Source: Acrocarpospora catenulata (GTDB lineage: Bacteria > Actinomycetota > Actinomycetes > Streptosporangiales > Streptosporangiaceae). From it: a DNA stretch of 64,000 nucleotides. The notes beneath the pieces were generated by a model. That model was given only the letters and a program-made list of their open reading frames with translations, was not told the origin of the DNA and did no database searches. This document shows, one piece after another, positions 7,200 through 16,093 of the stretch. The translations under genes were made by a program, and so were the position numbers. Position 1 is the stretch's first letter. Every line of letters starts with the position of its first letter. Location: contig NZ_JAHCST010000011.1 in assembly GCF_018476525.1 (NCBI RefSeq), forward strand, positions 1 through 64,000, read 5' to 3'.

Positions 7200-8716
7200 G
7201 GGCCCTCCTCCAGGAGCTCGGTGGCCGGGTTGTAGTAGCCGTCGGCGTGCGCGACCACGCCGTCCAGGCCCTTGCCGCCGTCGGCGGGGCGGCGGGTGAC
7301 CCCGAAGGTGCCCTGGGCGATTGCGGTCAGCAGGCCGTCGTCGGCGACCCGGTCGAGCAGGTCGACGGTCTCGGCGAGCACCTGGCGGGCGCGGGTGACG
7401 GTGAAGCCGCCGGGGGCGGGGCGGAAGTCCTCGGCCAGGGCGCCGGCGGCGCGGCGTACGTACCGGACGTTCTCCAGGGCGAGGTCGCGGTCGGAGAGCC
7501 AGGGGGTGTGGATGCCCTCGGTCATCATGCCGATCAGCAGGATGGACTGGCCGGTGAGCACCCCGGCCAGGTTGAAGAAGGCGTCCAGCAGGTAGCCGGC
7601 GAAGATGTTGCCGGTCATGTGCTTGGTGGGCGGCATGTACTTGAGCGGGGCGTCGGGAAAGAGCTCCCTGACCAGCTGGGCGTGCGCCAGCTCCAACCTG
7701 AACGAATCCGGAATTTCTGGATTTATCTCGAAGGCGTGGCCGAGGCCGAGTTGCCAGTCGGCCAGGCCCGCCTCGTGGCCGAAACGTTCGTTGAGCAGCT
7801 GGGAGGCGATCACGGTGTGCGCGGCGTCCACCGCGTCGGCCGTGGTCAGGTAGTTGTCCTCGCCGGTGTTGATGACGATGCCGGCGCGGGCGTGGATCTG
7901 GCGGGAAAAGCGCTGGTCGACGAAGGTGCGGCGGGGGTTGATGTCGCGGAAGATGATGCCGTACATGCAGTCGTTGAGCATCATGTCCAGGCGTTCCAGG
8001 CCGGCCAGGGTGGCGATCTCGGGCATGCAGAGGCCGCTGGCGTAGTTGGTGAGCCGGATGTACCTGCCGAGTTCGCCGGAGACCTCGTCCAGGGCGGCCC
8101 GCATCAGGCGGAAGTTCTCCTGGGTGGCGTACGTGCCGGCGTAGCCCTGCCGGGTGGCGCCCTCGGGCACGTAGTCGAGCAGGGACTGGCCGGTGGACCT
8201 GATCACGGCGATCACGTCGGCGCCCTCCCGGGCGGCGGCCTGCGCCTGGGGGATGTCCTCGTAGATGTCGCCGGTGGCCACGATCAGGTAGATCCACGGC
8301 GGCTCCGGGTCGCCGTGCTTGCCGAGCAGCAGGTTCCGGTCGGCCCTGTTCCGGTCGATCCGGGCGATTCCCCGGCCCACCGCCGCCCGTGCCCGTTCCC
8401 TGGCCCGTACGGCGTCCGCCCCGGAAGGGATCGTGAACCGGGCGCGCACCAGCTCACGGGGGTCGTCGCGGAGCGCGTGGAAGACCGGCAGGGCCACCCC
8501 GTGTTCCAGGCCCACCTGGTCGCGTACCGCGTCGACCAGGCGGTTCACCCAGGGCGTGCCGTCGGCGTCGGCCCCGGTGACCCCGGCCAGCCGCAGGACC
8601 GCGCGCTCCACCGAGACGGTGGTGTGGGTGCGGGCCAGCTCGATGATCGGCTCGGCGGCTCGGGCGGCCAGCCGCCGGGCCTTGGCCACGACCTCGGGGT
8701 CCAGGTCCAGCTTCAT
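7196..8716 (-). CDS. kamD: Beta-lysine/lysine 5,6-aminomutase alpha subunit
   Basis: A 506-residue TIM-barrel subunit of the adenosylcobalamin/PLP aminomutase that makes 3,5-diaminohexanoate from beta-lysine. Characteristic stretches include GKHGDPEPPWIYLIVATGDI, GYAGTYATQENFRLMRAALD, NDCMYGIIFRDINPRRTFVD and PLKYMPPTKHMTGNI. Full length for the family. The ATG overlaps the kdd stop (ATGA), and the 3' end overlaps kamE, so the subunits are translationally coupled. No lysine 2,3-aminomutase (kamA) is in the window, so beta-lysine must come from elsewhere in the genome or from outside. Confidence 0.94.
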   Translation of the reverse strand: MKLDLDPEVVAKARRLAARAAEPIIELARTHTTVSVERAVLRLAGVTGADADGTPWVNRLVDAVRDQVGLEHGVALPVFHALRDDPRELVRARFTIPSGADAVRARERARAAVGRGIARIDRNRADRNLLLGKHGDPEPPWIYLIVATGDIYEDIPQAQAAAREGADVIAVIRSTGQSLLDYVPEGATRQGYAGTYATQENFRLMRAALDEVSGELGRYIRLTNYASGLCMPEIATLAGLERLDMMLNDCMYGIIFRDINPRRTFVDQRFSRQIHARAGIVINTGEDNYLTTADAVDAAHTVIASQLLNERFGHEAGLADWQLGLGHAFEINPEIPDSFRLELAHAQLVRELFPDAPLKYMPPTKHMTGNIFAGYLLDAFFNLAGVLTGQSILLIGMMTEGIHTPWLSDRDLALENVRYVRRAAGALAEDFRPAPGGFTVTRARQVLAETVDLLDRVADDGLLTAIAQGTFGVTRRPADGGKGLDGVVAHADGYYNPATELLEEGP

Positions 8717-9732
8717 CGGTGCCTCCCCTCGAACAGGCGCCGCAGGCCGGGCTCGGTGCGGACCAGGTCGAGGGCCAGGGCCGCGTGGCCGGGGGCGTAC
8801 CCGTTGCCGACCAGCATGGTGACGTCGGCGGCGAGCCCTTCGGCGCCGAGGGCGGCGGCGGTGAAGGAGGTGGCCATGGAGAAGAAGATCACGGTGCCGC
8901 CGTCCCGGGTGGCCAGGATCGAGCCGTGCTCGCAGCCGGGCACGTCCACGCAGACCACGGTCACGTCCGCCGGTCCCCCTGCCGACTCGACGGCCCTGGC
9001 CAGCGCGACCGGGTCGCGGGCGTCGGCGATCACCACCGTGTCGGCCAGCCCGGCGCCGGTCAGCGCGTCCGCCTCCGCCTGGTGGGGCACCACGCCGATC
9101 AGGGTGGCCGCGCCCGCCTGACGTGCGGCGGCCAGCGACAGCGAGCCGCTCTTCCCTGCCGCGCCGATCACCGCGACCACGGCCTTCGGTGCCACCACCC
9201 TGCGGGTGAGCGCGGGCGCGCCGCAGACGTCCAGTACGGCCAGCGCCAGCGGCACCGGCAGGTCGCCGGGGAGCACGGCGGCGATCGAGCGGGCGAACAG
9301 GATGGCGTGGCCGTCGGCGGGGACCTGTTCCGAGTGGCCGTCCCAGTGCCGCAGCCCGTCGGTGATCCGCAGCGGGGTGAGGGTGAGCGAGACCAGGGTG
9401 GCGACCCGGTCGCCGGGGGTCAGGCCGAGCGGGGACTCCGGCGTGGTCTCCTCGACCACGCCGACCAGCATGCCGCCGGATCCGGTGACGGGGTTGTGCA
9501 TCTTGCCCCGCTCGGCGACGATCGCCAGCACCTCGGCGCGGACGGCGTCCCCGTCGCCGCCGTGCCGCTGGCTCAGCTGGCGGAAGGAGGCGGCGTCCAG
9601 GTTGAGGCGTTCCACCCGGATCCTGGTCTCCCCCGGGCGGAGCTCGGGCGAGGTGTCCAGCCGGTGGGCGGCCTGCGGGAGCACGCCCAGCGGATCCACC
9701 ACGCGGTGCAGCCCGATCGGAGAAACGTCCAT
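8713..9732 (-). CDS. kdd: L-erythro-3,5-diaminohexanoate dehydrogenase
   Basis: A 339-residue NAD-dependent dehydrogenase that oxidatively deaminates 3,5-diaminohexanoate to 3-keto-5-aminohexanoate. The N-terminal part (GLHRVVDPLGVLPQAAHRLD, then ERLNLDAASFRQL and GKMHNPVTGSGG) is characteristic of Kdd; the Rossmann fold begins at VVAVIGAAGKSGSLSL. Start chosen at ATG 9732, preceded by GGGAGCGGG; the frame extends upstream to 10056 but would run through kce in antisense. First gene of the minus-strand operon kdd-kamD-kamE-kal; all junctions are 4-base overlaps. The promoter lies beside the 26-bp palindrome. Confidence 0.93.
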   Translation of the reverse strand: MDVSPIGLHRVVDPLGVLPQAAHRLDTSPELRPGETRIRVERLNLDAASFRQLSQRHGGDGDAVRAEVLAIVAERGKMHNPVTGSGGMLVGVVEETTPESPLGLTPGDRVATLVSLTLTPLRITDGLRHWDGHSEQVPADGHAILFARSIAAVLPGDLPVPLALAVLDVCGAPALTRRVVAPKAVVAVIGAAGKSGSLSLAAARQAGAATLIGVVPHQAEADALTGAGLADTVVIADARDPVALARAVESAGGPADVTVVCVDVPGCEHGSILATRDGGTVIFFSMATSFTAAALGAEGLAADVTMLVGNGYAPGHAALALDLVRTEPGLRRLFEGRHR

Positions 9733-9741
9733 CCCGCTCCC

Positions 9742-9767
9742 AATTCCTGAGTCCCGACTCAGGAATT
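9742..9767. promoter_or_regulatory. Perfect 26-bp palindrome between kdd and kce
   Basis: AATTCCTGAGTC (9742-9753), two central C bases, then GACTCAGGAATT (9756-9767): 12-bp arms with no mismatch. It starts 10 bp from the kdd ATG and ends 41 bp before the kce ATG, well placed to control both divergent units. A dimeric regulator (TetR or GntR type) is the natural reader, but none is encoded next to it. Confidence 0.75.
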
Positions 9768-9771
9768 CATC

Positions 9772-9801
9772 TTGTCCCAGACCATCCCTAGCAGGCAATA
9801 T
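9772..9801 (+). promoter_or_regulatory. Candidate kce promoter, leaderless
   Basis: TTGTCC (9772-9777), 18-bp spacer, CAATAT (9796-9801), then 7 bases to ATG 9809. The -35 box starts 4 bp after the 26-bp palindrome, so a bound regulator would overlap RNA polymerase. No ribosome binding site is visible. Confidence 0.45.
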
Positions 9802-9808
9802 CTGGCAC

Positions 9809-10627
9809 ATGACAGGCACGACGCTCATCACGGTGGCGCCCACAGGGGCCGAGGCGGACAAGTCGGCGGTGCCCGCGCTGCCGGTCACCCTCGATGAGCT
9901 GGTGGCCACCGCCAAGGCGTGCGAGGCGGCGGGCGCGGCCGTGGTGCACGTGCACATCCGGGACGCCGAGGCCCGGCCCACCCTCGATCCCGGGCGGCTG
10001 GCCGACACGGTGGCGGCGCTGCGCGCCGAGACCACGCTGGTCGTGCAACTGTCCACCGGCGGCGCGGTCTCCGACCCCTACGAGGCGAGGTTGCGGGTGC
10101 TGGACGCGGCCCCCGACGCCTGCTCGCTCACCTGCGGCACGGTCAACTTCGGCGACGACGTCTTCCTGAATCCCTGGGGGTTCGTGGCCGAGCTCTACCA
10201 GGCCACCCAGGAGAAGGGTGTGGTCCCCGAGTTCGAGCTGTTCGATCTCGGCCACATCGCCACCCTGCACCGCCTGCTCGACCGGTACGGCCCCCCGTAC
10301 GGCGGGCGCGTCCACTGCGACCTGGTCATGGGTGTGCCTGGCGGCTTCGCCGGGGACCTGCGCACGGTGGCGGCGGCGGTGGCGCAGCTGCCGGCCGGGG
10401 CCACCTGGTCGGCGACCGGCATCGGGCGCACGGCGCTGCCGGTGCTCTTCGCGGCCCTGTCCGGCGGCGGGCACCTGCGGGTGGGCATGGAGGACACGCT
10501 GACCTTCGCCAAGGGCCGCCCGGTCCGCGACAACGCGGAACTGGTCACCCGCGCGGCGGCCGCCGCCACGCTGGCCCAGCGCCCGCCGATGGACTCGACG
10601 GCCGCACGGGCGTTCCTCGGCCTCTAG
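9809..10627 (+). CDS. kce: 3-Keto-5-aminohexanoate cleavage enzyme (BKACE family)
   Basis: A 272-residue zinc-dependent TIM-barrel enzyme that condenses acetyl-CoA with 3-keto-5-aminohexanoate to yield 3-aminobutyryl-CoA and acetoacetate. Family marks: ITVAPTGAEADK at the start, the zinc motif HVHIRD, QLSTGGAV, DACSLTCGTVNFGDDVF, EFELFDLGH, MGVPGG, SATGIGR and HLRVGMEDT. Start at ATG 9809; the frame is open to 9206 but that is antisense to kdd. Divergent from kdd across the 26-bp palindrome. The 3' end overlaps the convergent gene by 83 bp. Confidence 0.93.
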   Translation: MTGTTLITVAPTGAEADKSAVPALPVTLDELVATAKACEAAGAAVVHVHIRDAEARPTLDPGRLADTVAALRAETTLVVQLSTGGAVSDPYEARLRVLDAAPDACSLTCGTVNFGDDVFLNPWGFVAELYQATQEKGVVPEFELFDLGHIATLHRLLDRYGPPYGGRVHCDLVMGVPGGFAGDLRTVAAAVAQLPAGATWSATGIGRTALPVLFAALSGGGHLRVGMEDTLTFAKGRPVRDNAELVTRAAAAATLAQRPPMDSTAARAFLGL

Positions 10628-11096
10628 CCATCAGGTAGCTCGCCCCCGCGCCACTGGCCAGCGCCGCCAGCACCAGCACCGCGTTCACCACCCCGCGCCC
10701 GGGGGTGACCGGCTGCCCGGCCACCGCGTCGATGTCGGTCGCGCAGCTCACAGGCCGGCTCAGGTGCACCGTGAACAGGCAGGCGGTGGCGGCCACGTGG
10801 CTGCCCGGCGATGCTTTGAGTACCCCGGTGAGCCGGAACTCGGTGGGCCCGGGCGGCAGCTCGGCACTCCAGGAAGCCTGCCGTTTTCCCAGCTCCCCCT
10901 GTTCCGCCTGGAGCCTCGCCAACCCCCGCGGGAAGGTCATCCGCACGTCGGCCGTCACCGGCTTCGACTCCCGGTTCACCACCTCCACCACGTAGGTGAC
11001 CCGGCCGTCCACCTCGGCCGTGCCGTTCCCCAGCCCGATCGACACATCCGGGCGAGCACTCGCGAGCAGCGCCGCGAGAACCAGGCTCGCGATCAT
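10545..11096 (-). CDS. Secreted, membrane-anchored protein of unknown function
   Basis: A 183-residue protein with a short signal peptide (MIASLVLAALLASARPDV), an Ig/DUF11-like beta domain (GRVTYVVEVVNRESKPVTAD, then MTFPRGL), a likely disulphide pair (ACLF and SCATD) and a C-terminal membrane helix (VVNAVLVLAALASGAGASYLM) followed by a basic tail. ATG 11096 follows AGGGGGTG at 4 bases; the frame is open to 11201 without a better start. The tail is encoded antisense to the end of kce. The fold suggests an extracellular surface protein; nothing indicates a substrate. Divergent from the M20 amidohydrolase. Confidence 0.6.
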   Translation of the reverse strand: MIASLVLAALLASARPDVSIGLGNGTAEVDGRVTYVVEVVNRESKPVTADVRMTFPRGLARLQAEQGELGKRQASWSAELPPGPTEFRLTGVLKASPGSHVAATACLFTVHLSRPVSCATDIDAVAGQPVTPGRGVVNAVLVLAALASGAGASYLMARGRGTPVRPSSPSAGAGPAWRRPPRG

Positions 11097-11193
11097 CGTC
11101 ACCCCCTGTAATCCAGGATGGCAGCCGGTGACGACGCCCGCGATCATTGGCGCGCCGCGTTGCCGCCTGAAGGGATCTCGCCGACCATGAGGC

Positions 11194-12372
11194 ATGACCA
11201 TTCAGGACGAGTTGGTACGCCTCCGCCACGCCCTCCACGAAGAACCCGAACTCGGGCTGAACCTCCCCCGCACCCAGGAGAAGGTGCTGGCCGCCCTGGA
11301 CGGCCTGCCCCTGGAGGTCACCACCGGCACGGCCCTGTCCTCGGTCACCGCCGTGCTGCGCGGGGGCTCCCCCGGGCCGACCGTCCTGCTCCGCGGCGAC
11401 ATGGACGCGCTGCCCGTGCAGGAGCGGGTACCGGTGGACTACCGTTCCCGGATCAACGGCGTCATGCACGCCTGCGGCCACGACCTGCACACCGCCATGC
11501 TGGTCGGCGCCGCCCACCTGCTCGCCGCCGACCGGGACCGGCTGGCCGGGAACGTGGTCTTCATGTTCCAGCCGGGTGAGGAGGGCTTCGAGGGCGCCAA
11601 AATCATGATCGAGGAGGGCGTGCTGACGGCCTCCGGCACCCTCCCCGTCGCCGCGTACGGCATGCACGTGTTCTCCACCCGCGTCCCCCGGGGCCTGTTC
11701 CTCACCCGCCCCGGTCCCATCCTGGCCGCCGCCGACACCTTCCGGGTGACCGTACGGGGCCGGGGCGGGCACGGCTCCACCCCACACCGGGCGCTGGACC
11801 CCATCCAGGTCGGCTGCGAGATCGTCACCCAGCTCCAGACGTACGTGACGCGGACCTTCGACGTGTTCGACCCCGTGGTGATCACGGTCGGCCAGTTCCA
11901 CGCCGGCACCACCGACAACGTCATCCCCGACACCGCCTACTTCGAGGCCACCGTGCGCTCCTTCTCGGGCGCCACCCGGGAGCGGGTCAAGGCGGGCATC
12001 CGCCAGCTGGCCGAGGGTGTCGCCGCCGCGCACGGCCTGACCGCCGACTGCTCGTTCGGCATCGGCTACCCGGTCACCGTCAACAACGGCGCCGAGGCCG
12101 AGTTCGCCGCGGAGACGGTGCGGGAGACCTTCGGCGAGGAGCGTTACCTGACGATGCCGCAGCCGGCCACCGGCTCGGAGGACTTCTCGTACGTGCTCAA
12201 CGAGGTGCCAGGGGCGTACCTGATACTGGGCGCCTGCGCGCCTGGCCGCGACCCGGCCTCCGCGCCGACCAACCACTCCGCCGAGGCGGCCTTCGACGAC
12301 GCCGTGCTGGCGGACGGCGCCACCCTGCTTGCGGCGCTGGCCACCCGGCGGCTGGCGGCCGTCACCACTTGA
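11194..12372 (+). CDS. M20 family amidohydrolase (hippurate/IAA-amino acid hydrolase type)
   Basis: A 392-residue zinc amidohydrolase of the M20D group, which cleaves N-acyl amino acids and related amides in the cytoplasm. Metal-binding motifs are RGDMDALP, MHACGHD (residues 91-97) and PGEEG (128-131); the dimerisation (lid) domain starts at FRVTVRGRGGHGSTPH and the C-terminal ligand region contains GSEDFSY. Full length. It overlaps the convergent PGPGW protein by 11 bp. Substrate cannot be read from the sequence. Confidence 0.92.
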   Translation: MTIQDELVRLRHALHEEPELGLNLPRTQEKVLAALDGLPLEVTTGTALSSVTAVLRGGSPGPTVLLRGDMDALPVQERVPVDYRSRINGVMHACGHDLHTAMLVGAAHLLAADRDRLAGNVVFMFQPGEEGFEGAKIMIEEGVLTASGTLPVAAYGMHVFSTRVPRGLFLTRPGPILAAADTFRVTVRGRGGHGSTPHRALDPIQVGCEIVTQLQTYVTRTFDVFDPVVITVGQFHAGTTDNVIPDTAYFEATVRSFSGATRERVKAGIRQLAEGVAAAHGLTADCSFGIGYPVTVNNGAEAEFAAETVRETFGEERYLTMPQPATGSEDFSYVLNEVPGAYLILGACAPGRDPASAPTNHSAEAAFDDAVLADGATLLAALATRRLAAVTT

Positions 12373-12775
12373 GGAAGGCCCTGGCCTCCTCGATCAGGTC
12401 GACGCCGACGGTGAGCTTCAGGCAGAGCCAGACGATGGCCCCGGCCAGCGCGGCGGTGAGCAGGGTGGAGACGATCCGGATGAACCAGTTCTGCCGCTTC
12501 AGCCAGTCGGTGGCGGCGGTCACCACCCGCTTGGCGAAGGCGAGCAGGATGTTGGCCCAGTGGAACTCGGTGGCCAGCACGGCAAGACCGGCGAAGACCA
12601 CCAGCCAGCCCGGCCCCGGAAAGGGCACCATGATCAGGCCGCCGATCACCATGGCGCCGCCGAGCACCCCGATGACGATCTTCAAGGTCAACCGGCCCGC
12701 TCGGGTGGAGCGCACCCTGTCCCGCCACCCCGCCGCCTCCGTGGGCCCCGGCCGGGTCTCCTCGGTCGTCGCCAT
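12362..12775 (-). CDS. PGPGW-motif membrane protein (TIGR02611-like)
   Basis: A 137-residue small membrane protein with three predicted helices: KIVIGVLGGAMVIGGLIMVP, then the diagnostic PFPGPGWLVVFAGLAVLATEF, and a C-terminal IVSTLLTAALAGAIVWLCL. An amphipathic stretch (ANILLAFAKRVVTAATDWLK) lies between helices 2 and 3. This family is widespread in actinobacteria with unknown role. It is transcribed towards the amidohydrolase and lies upstream of the ackA-pta transcript end. Confidence 0.82.
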   Translation of the reverse strand: MATTEETRPGPTEAAGWRDRVRSTRAGRLTLKIVIGVLGGAMVIGGLIMVPFPGPGWLVVFAGLAVLATEFHWANILLAFAKRVVTAATDWLKRQNWFIRIVSTLLTAALAGAIVWLCLKLTVGVDLIEEARAFLKW

Positions 12776-12826
12776 GACTCACCCCCAGGGACCCAGGATA
12801 GCCAGCGATGATCGGTCACCCGGTCA

Positions 12827-14005
12827 TTACAACGGACGATTCGGGCGTAATCCGCAGGTAGTAATTGTCTGTTCGGCGATCTCCACTTCCTCGTCGGTGG
12901 GGACCACCAGCACCGCCACCTCCGCGCCGTCCGGGGAGATCCGGCGGGGTTCCCGGGCGTGCGCGGCGTTGCGGGCCGGGTCCACCGCGATGCCCAGGCG
13001 GTCGAGACCGGTGAGGGCGAGTTCCCGGGTCCTGGCGTCGTTCTCGCCCACGCCGGCGGTGAAGACGACCGCGTCCACCCGGCCCAGCACGGCGTAGTAG
13101 GCGCCGATGTAGGAGCGCAGACGGTGCGCGTACACGTCCACGGCCAGGCGGGCCTGCGGCGAGCCCTCGTCCACCAGTCGCCAGACCTCGCGCATGTCCC
13201 CCGCCCCGCACAGGCCGAGCATGCCGCTGGCCCGGTTGAGCGCGGAGTCGATCTCCGGCAGGCTCATCCCGGCCGTCCTGCCCAGGTAGGAGAGCACCCC
13301 CGGGTCCACGTCGCCGGAACGGGTGCCCATGACCAGCCCGGCCAGCGGCGTCAGGCCCATGGAGGTGTCCACGCTCCGCCCGCCCTGGATGGCCGCCGCG
13401 CTCGCGCCGTTGCCCAGGTGCAGCACGATCATGTTCGTCTCGCCGTACGGCCTGGCCAGGAACTCCGCCGCCCGCCGGGAGACGTACGCGTAGGAGGTGC
13501 CGTGGAACCCGTACTTGCGCACCCCCCACTCGGGCGGCACCGCGTAGGTGTAGGCCTGCGGCGGCAGCGTCTGGTGGAACGCGGTGTCGAACACGGCCAC
13601 CTGCGGCAGCCCGGGAAAGGCGCGGCGGGCCACCCGGATGCCCTCCAGGTTGGCGGTGTTGTGCAGCGGGGCGAGCGGGATCAGGGCCTCGATGTCCTTC
13701 TCCACCTCGTCGTCCACCAGCACGGGCCCCGAGAACACCGACCCCCCGTGCACCACCCGGTGGCCCACGGCAACCACACCGTCCAGGCTGGGGCCCCGTT
13801 CGGCGAACGCGTCCAGCATCGCCCGCAGGCCGCTCTCGTGATCGGGGAAGCCCTGTGCGGTCAGTTCCTCGCCGTTGTGCACCAGCCGCCCGTCCGGCTG
13901 CCCGATGCGGTCGGCCAGGCCGGTGGCCAGCCGCTTCCGCTCGGTCATGTCCAGCAGCTGGTACTTGATCGTGGACGAGCCGGTGTTCAACACCAGGACG
14001 TGCAT
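12827..14005 (-). CDS. ackA: Acetate kinase
   Basis: A 392-residue ASKHA-fold kinase interconverting acetyl phosphate plus ADP with acetate plus ATP. Signature motifs are LVLNTGSSTIKYQL at the N-terminus, VGHRVVHGG, DTAFHQTLP, KYGFHGTSYAYVSRRA, HLGNGASAAA, SMGLTPLAGLVMGTRSGD and FTAGVGEND. Slightly shorter than most AckA (about 400) but complete. The ATG follows the pta stop with no intervening base, so the two are co-transcribed and coupled. The products link acetyl-CoA from central metabolism, and possibly from beta-lysine breakdown, to acetate and ATP. Confidence 0.96.
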   Translation of the reverse strand: MHVLVLNTGSSTIKYQLLDMTERKRLATGLADRIGQPDGRLVHNGEELTAQGFPDHESGLRAMLDAFAERGPSLDGVVAVGHRVVHGGSVFSGPVLVDDEVEKDIEALIPLAPLHNTANLEGIRVARRAFPGLPQVAVFDTAFHQTLPPQAYTYAVPPEWGVRKYGFHGTSYAYVSRRAAEFLARPYGETNMIVLHLGNGASAAAIQGGRSVDTSMGLTPLAGLVMGTRSGDVDPGVLSYLGRTAGMSLPEIDSALNRASGMLGLCGAGDMREVWRLVDEGSPQARLAVDVYAHRLRSYIGAYYAVLGRVDAVVFTAGVGENDARTRELALTGLDRLGIAVDPARNAAHAREPRRISPDGAEVAVLVVPTDEEVEIAEQTITTCGLRPNRPL

Positions 14006-16054
14006 TCAGTCCCCCTGGGCCTGGATGGCTGTAATGGCGACCGTGTTGACGATGTCGTGCACGGTCGCGCCGCGCGACAGGTCGTTGACCGGTTTCCGCA
14101 GACCCTGCAGCACCGGCCCGACGGCGACCGCGCCCGCGCTGCGCTGCACCGCCTTGTACAGGTTGTTGCCGGTGTTCAGGTCGGGCACCACGAACACGGT
14201 GGCCCGGCCCGCCACCGGGCTGTCCGGCATCTTGGTGCGGGCGACACTGGGCTCGGCCGCCGCGTCGTACTGGATGGGGCCCTCCACCAGCAGGTCCGGC
14301 CGCCGCTCCCGGACCATCGCGGTGGCCGCGCGCACCTTCTCCACCTCGGGCCCGGCCCCGGACTCACCGGTCGAGTACGACAGCAGCGCGACCCGCGGCT
14401 CCACCCCGAACCTGGCCGCCGTGGCCGCCGAGGAGATCGCGATGTCGGCCAGCTGGACCGCCGTAGGATCGGGGACCACGGCGCAGTCGCCGTACACCAG
14501 GACGCGGTCGGCCAGGCACATGAAGAACACGCTCGAGACCACCCCGGCGCCCAGGGTCTTGATGATCTCGAAGGACGGGCGGATGGTGTGCGCGGTGGTG
14601 TGCACGGCGCCGGAGACCATGCCGTCGGCCAGCCCCAGGTGCACCATCATCGTGCCGAAGTAGGACACGTCGGTGACGGTGTCCCAGGCCCGCTCCAGGG
14701 TGATGCCCTTGTGCGCGCGGATCTTGGCGTACTCGGCGGCGAAGCGTTCCCGCAGTTCGGGGTCGAACGGGCTGAGCACCTTGGCGTCCTCGACCGCCAG
14801 GCCGAGTTGGGCGGCGGTGGCCCTGATCTCGGTCTCCTCGCCGAGCAGGGTCAGGTCGGCCACGCCCCGCCGGAGCAGGATGTCGGCGGCCCGGAGGATG
14901 CGCGGCTCGGCGCCCTCCGGGAGCACGATGTGGCGGCGGTCGGCGCGGGCCCGCTCCAGCAGGTCGTACTCGAACATCAGCGGGGTGACCACGGTGGCGG
15001 GGGTGACGTGCAGCCGGGCCAGCAGGGCCGGGCCGTCCACGTGCTCGGCGAACAGGCCGAGGGCGCTGTCGATCTTGCCGGACGCGTCCGGGGTGAACCG
15101 GCCCTCCGCCCGGGAGAGGCGGGTGGCGGTCTCGAAGGTGTCACCCGGCGTGGTGATCATCGGGAGGTGGATGTCCATGCCGGTCAGCAGCCGCTCCACC
15201 GAGTCCGGCAACGGCATCCCGCCGTTCATGATGATCGCCGACAGCGCCGGGAAGGTCGGGGTCCGGTGCGCGGCGATCAACCCGGGCAGCAGCGCGGCCG
15301 CCCGGTCGGCCGGAACGATCAACGCCACCCCCTCGGTCAGCCGGTCCAGGATGTTGGGCAGCGACATGGCGCACACCATCAGCGCCCCGACCTCCCGGCC
15401 CAGCTGCTGCTCATCCCCCAGGTAGAGCCGGCCGTGGCACGCCGCCAGCAGGTCCGCGACCGTGGGCGCCGACAGCCTCGGCACCTCCGGCAGCACGTAC
15501 GCCGAATCGGGCAGGGCCGTCCGTACCCGTTCCACCAGCGCGGGCGCCACCCGGGAGACCACCAGCGCGATCTGCACCGCGTGCTCCTCGGCCAACTCCT
15601 TCGCCGACACCTCGGCGGCGGCGACGATCTCGTCCACCGTCCGGGCCAGCCCGGTGACCACGTTCAGGACCGGGGTGCCCAGGTTCGCGGCCACCTGGGC
15701 GTTGAACTCGAACTCGGTGGGCGCCCCCACGTCGGTGTAGTCGGTCCCGATCACCACGACCGCCGCGCACCGGGCCGCCACCTCCCGGTACCCGGCCACG
15801 ATGTCGGCGATCGCCTGGTCGAGATCGGCGTGCACGTCCTCGTAGGTGACCCCCGCGCACTGCTCGTAGCTCAGCTCCATCCGGAACCGGCTACGAGCAG
15901 TGTTGATCAGGCCGTCCTCGACGCCCGCCCGCACCACCGGCCGGTAGACGCCCACCGTCCCCACCTGACGGAACAGCAACTCGATCAGCCCGAGGGCGAC
16001 GGCGCCCTTGTTACTCCTGGCATCGCTCGCCGCGACGTACACACCGATCGCCAT
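14006..16054 (-). CDS. pta: Phosphate acetyltransferase, long form
   Basis: A 682-residue enzyme converting acetyl-CoA and phosphate into acetyl phosphate. Three domains are visible: a BioD-like P-loop-type domain (1 to about 210), a DRTGG domain (about 210-330), and the catalytic PTA_PTB domain (about 365-680) with VLPEGAEPRILRAADILLRR, DGMVSGAVHTTAHTIRP and VVPDLNTGNNLYKAVQRSAGA. This is the long Pta form. The N-terminus MAIGVYVAASDARSNKGAVA lacks a classic GKT loop. The stop abuts the ackA ATG directly. Confidence 0.95.
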   Translation of the reverse strand: MAIGVYVAASDARSNKGAVALGLIELLFRQVGTVGVYRPVVRAGVEDGLINTARSRFRMELSYEQCAGVTYEDVHADLDQAIADIVAGYREVAARCAAVVVIGTDYTDVGAPTEFEFNAQVAANLGTPVLNVVTGLARTVDEIVAAAEVSAKELAEEHAVQIALVVSRVAPALVERVRTALPDSAYVLPEVPRLSAPTVADLLAACHGRLYLGDEQQLGREVGALMVCAMSLPNILDRLTEGVALIVPADRAAALLPGLIAAHRTPTFPALSAIIMNGGMPLPDSVERLLTGMDIHLPMITTPGDTFETATRLSRAEGRFTPDASGKIDSALGLFAEHVDGPALLARLHVTPATVVTPLMFEYDLLERARADRRHIVLPEGAEPRILRAADILLRRGVADLTLLGEETEIRATAAQLGLAVEDAKVLSPFDPELRERFAAEYAKIRAHKGITLERAWDTVTDVSYFGTMMVHLGLADGMVSGAVHTTAHTIRPSFEIIKTLGAGVVSSVFFMCLADRVLVYGDCAVVPDPTAVQLADIAISSAATAARFGVEPRVALLSYSTGESGAGPEVEKVRAATAMVRERRPDLLVEGPIQYDAAAEPSVARTKMPDSPVAGRATVFVVPDLNTGNNLYKAVQRSAGAVAVGPVLQGLRKPVNDLSRGATVHDIVNTVAITAIQAQGD

Positions 16055-16093
16055 GAGGCAAAGATACGGCCCCTGGATTAACCCCCGGTGGCG

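Noticed and set aside
6435-8297. 620-codon frame merging kamE with sequence inside kamD
   Set aside because: The N-terminal 366 codons are out of phase with kamD; GTG 7199 is the kamE start.
8713-9732. Kdd considered as an ordinary zinc alcohol dehydrogenase or quinone reductase
   Set aside because: No zinc-binding cysteine cluster; neighbours and N-terminal motifs fit Kdd.
12959-16081. Very long plus-strand open frame of 1040 codons
   Set aside because: Antisense to ackA and pta. High GC leaves antiphase frames open; composition is His/Arg/Gly-rich as expected of a shadow.
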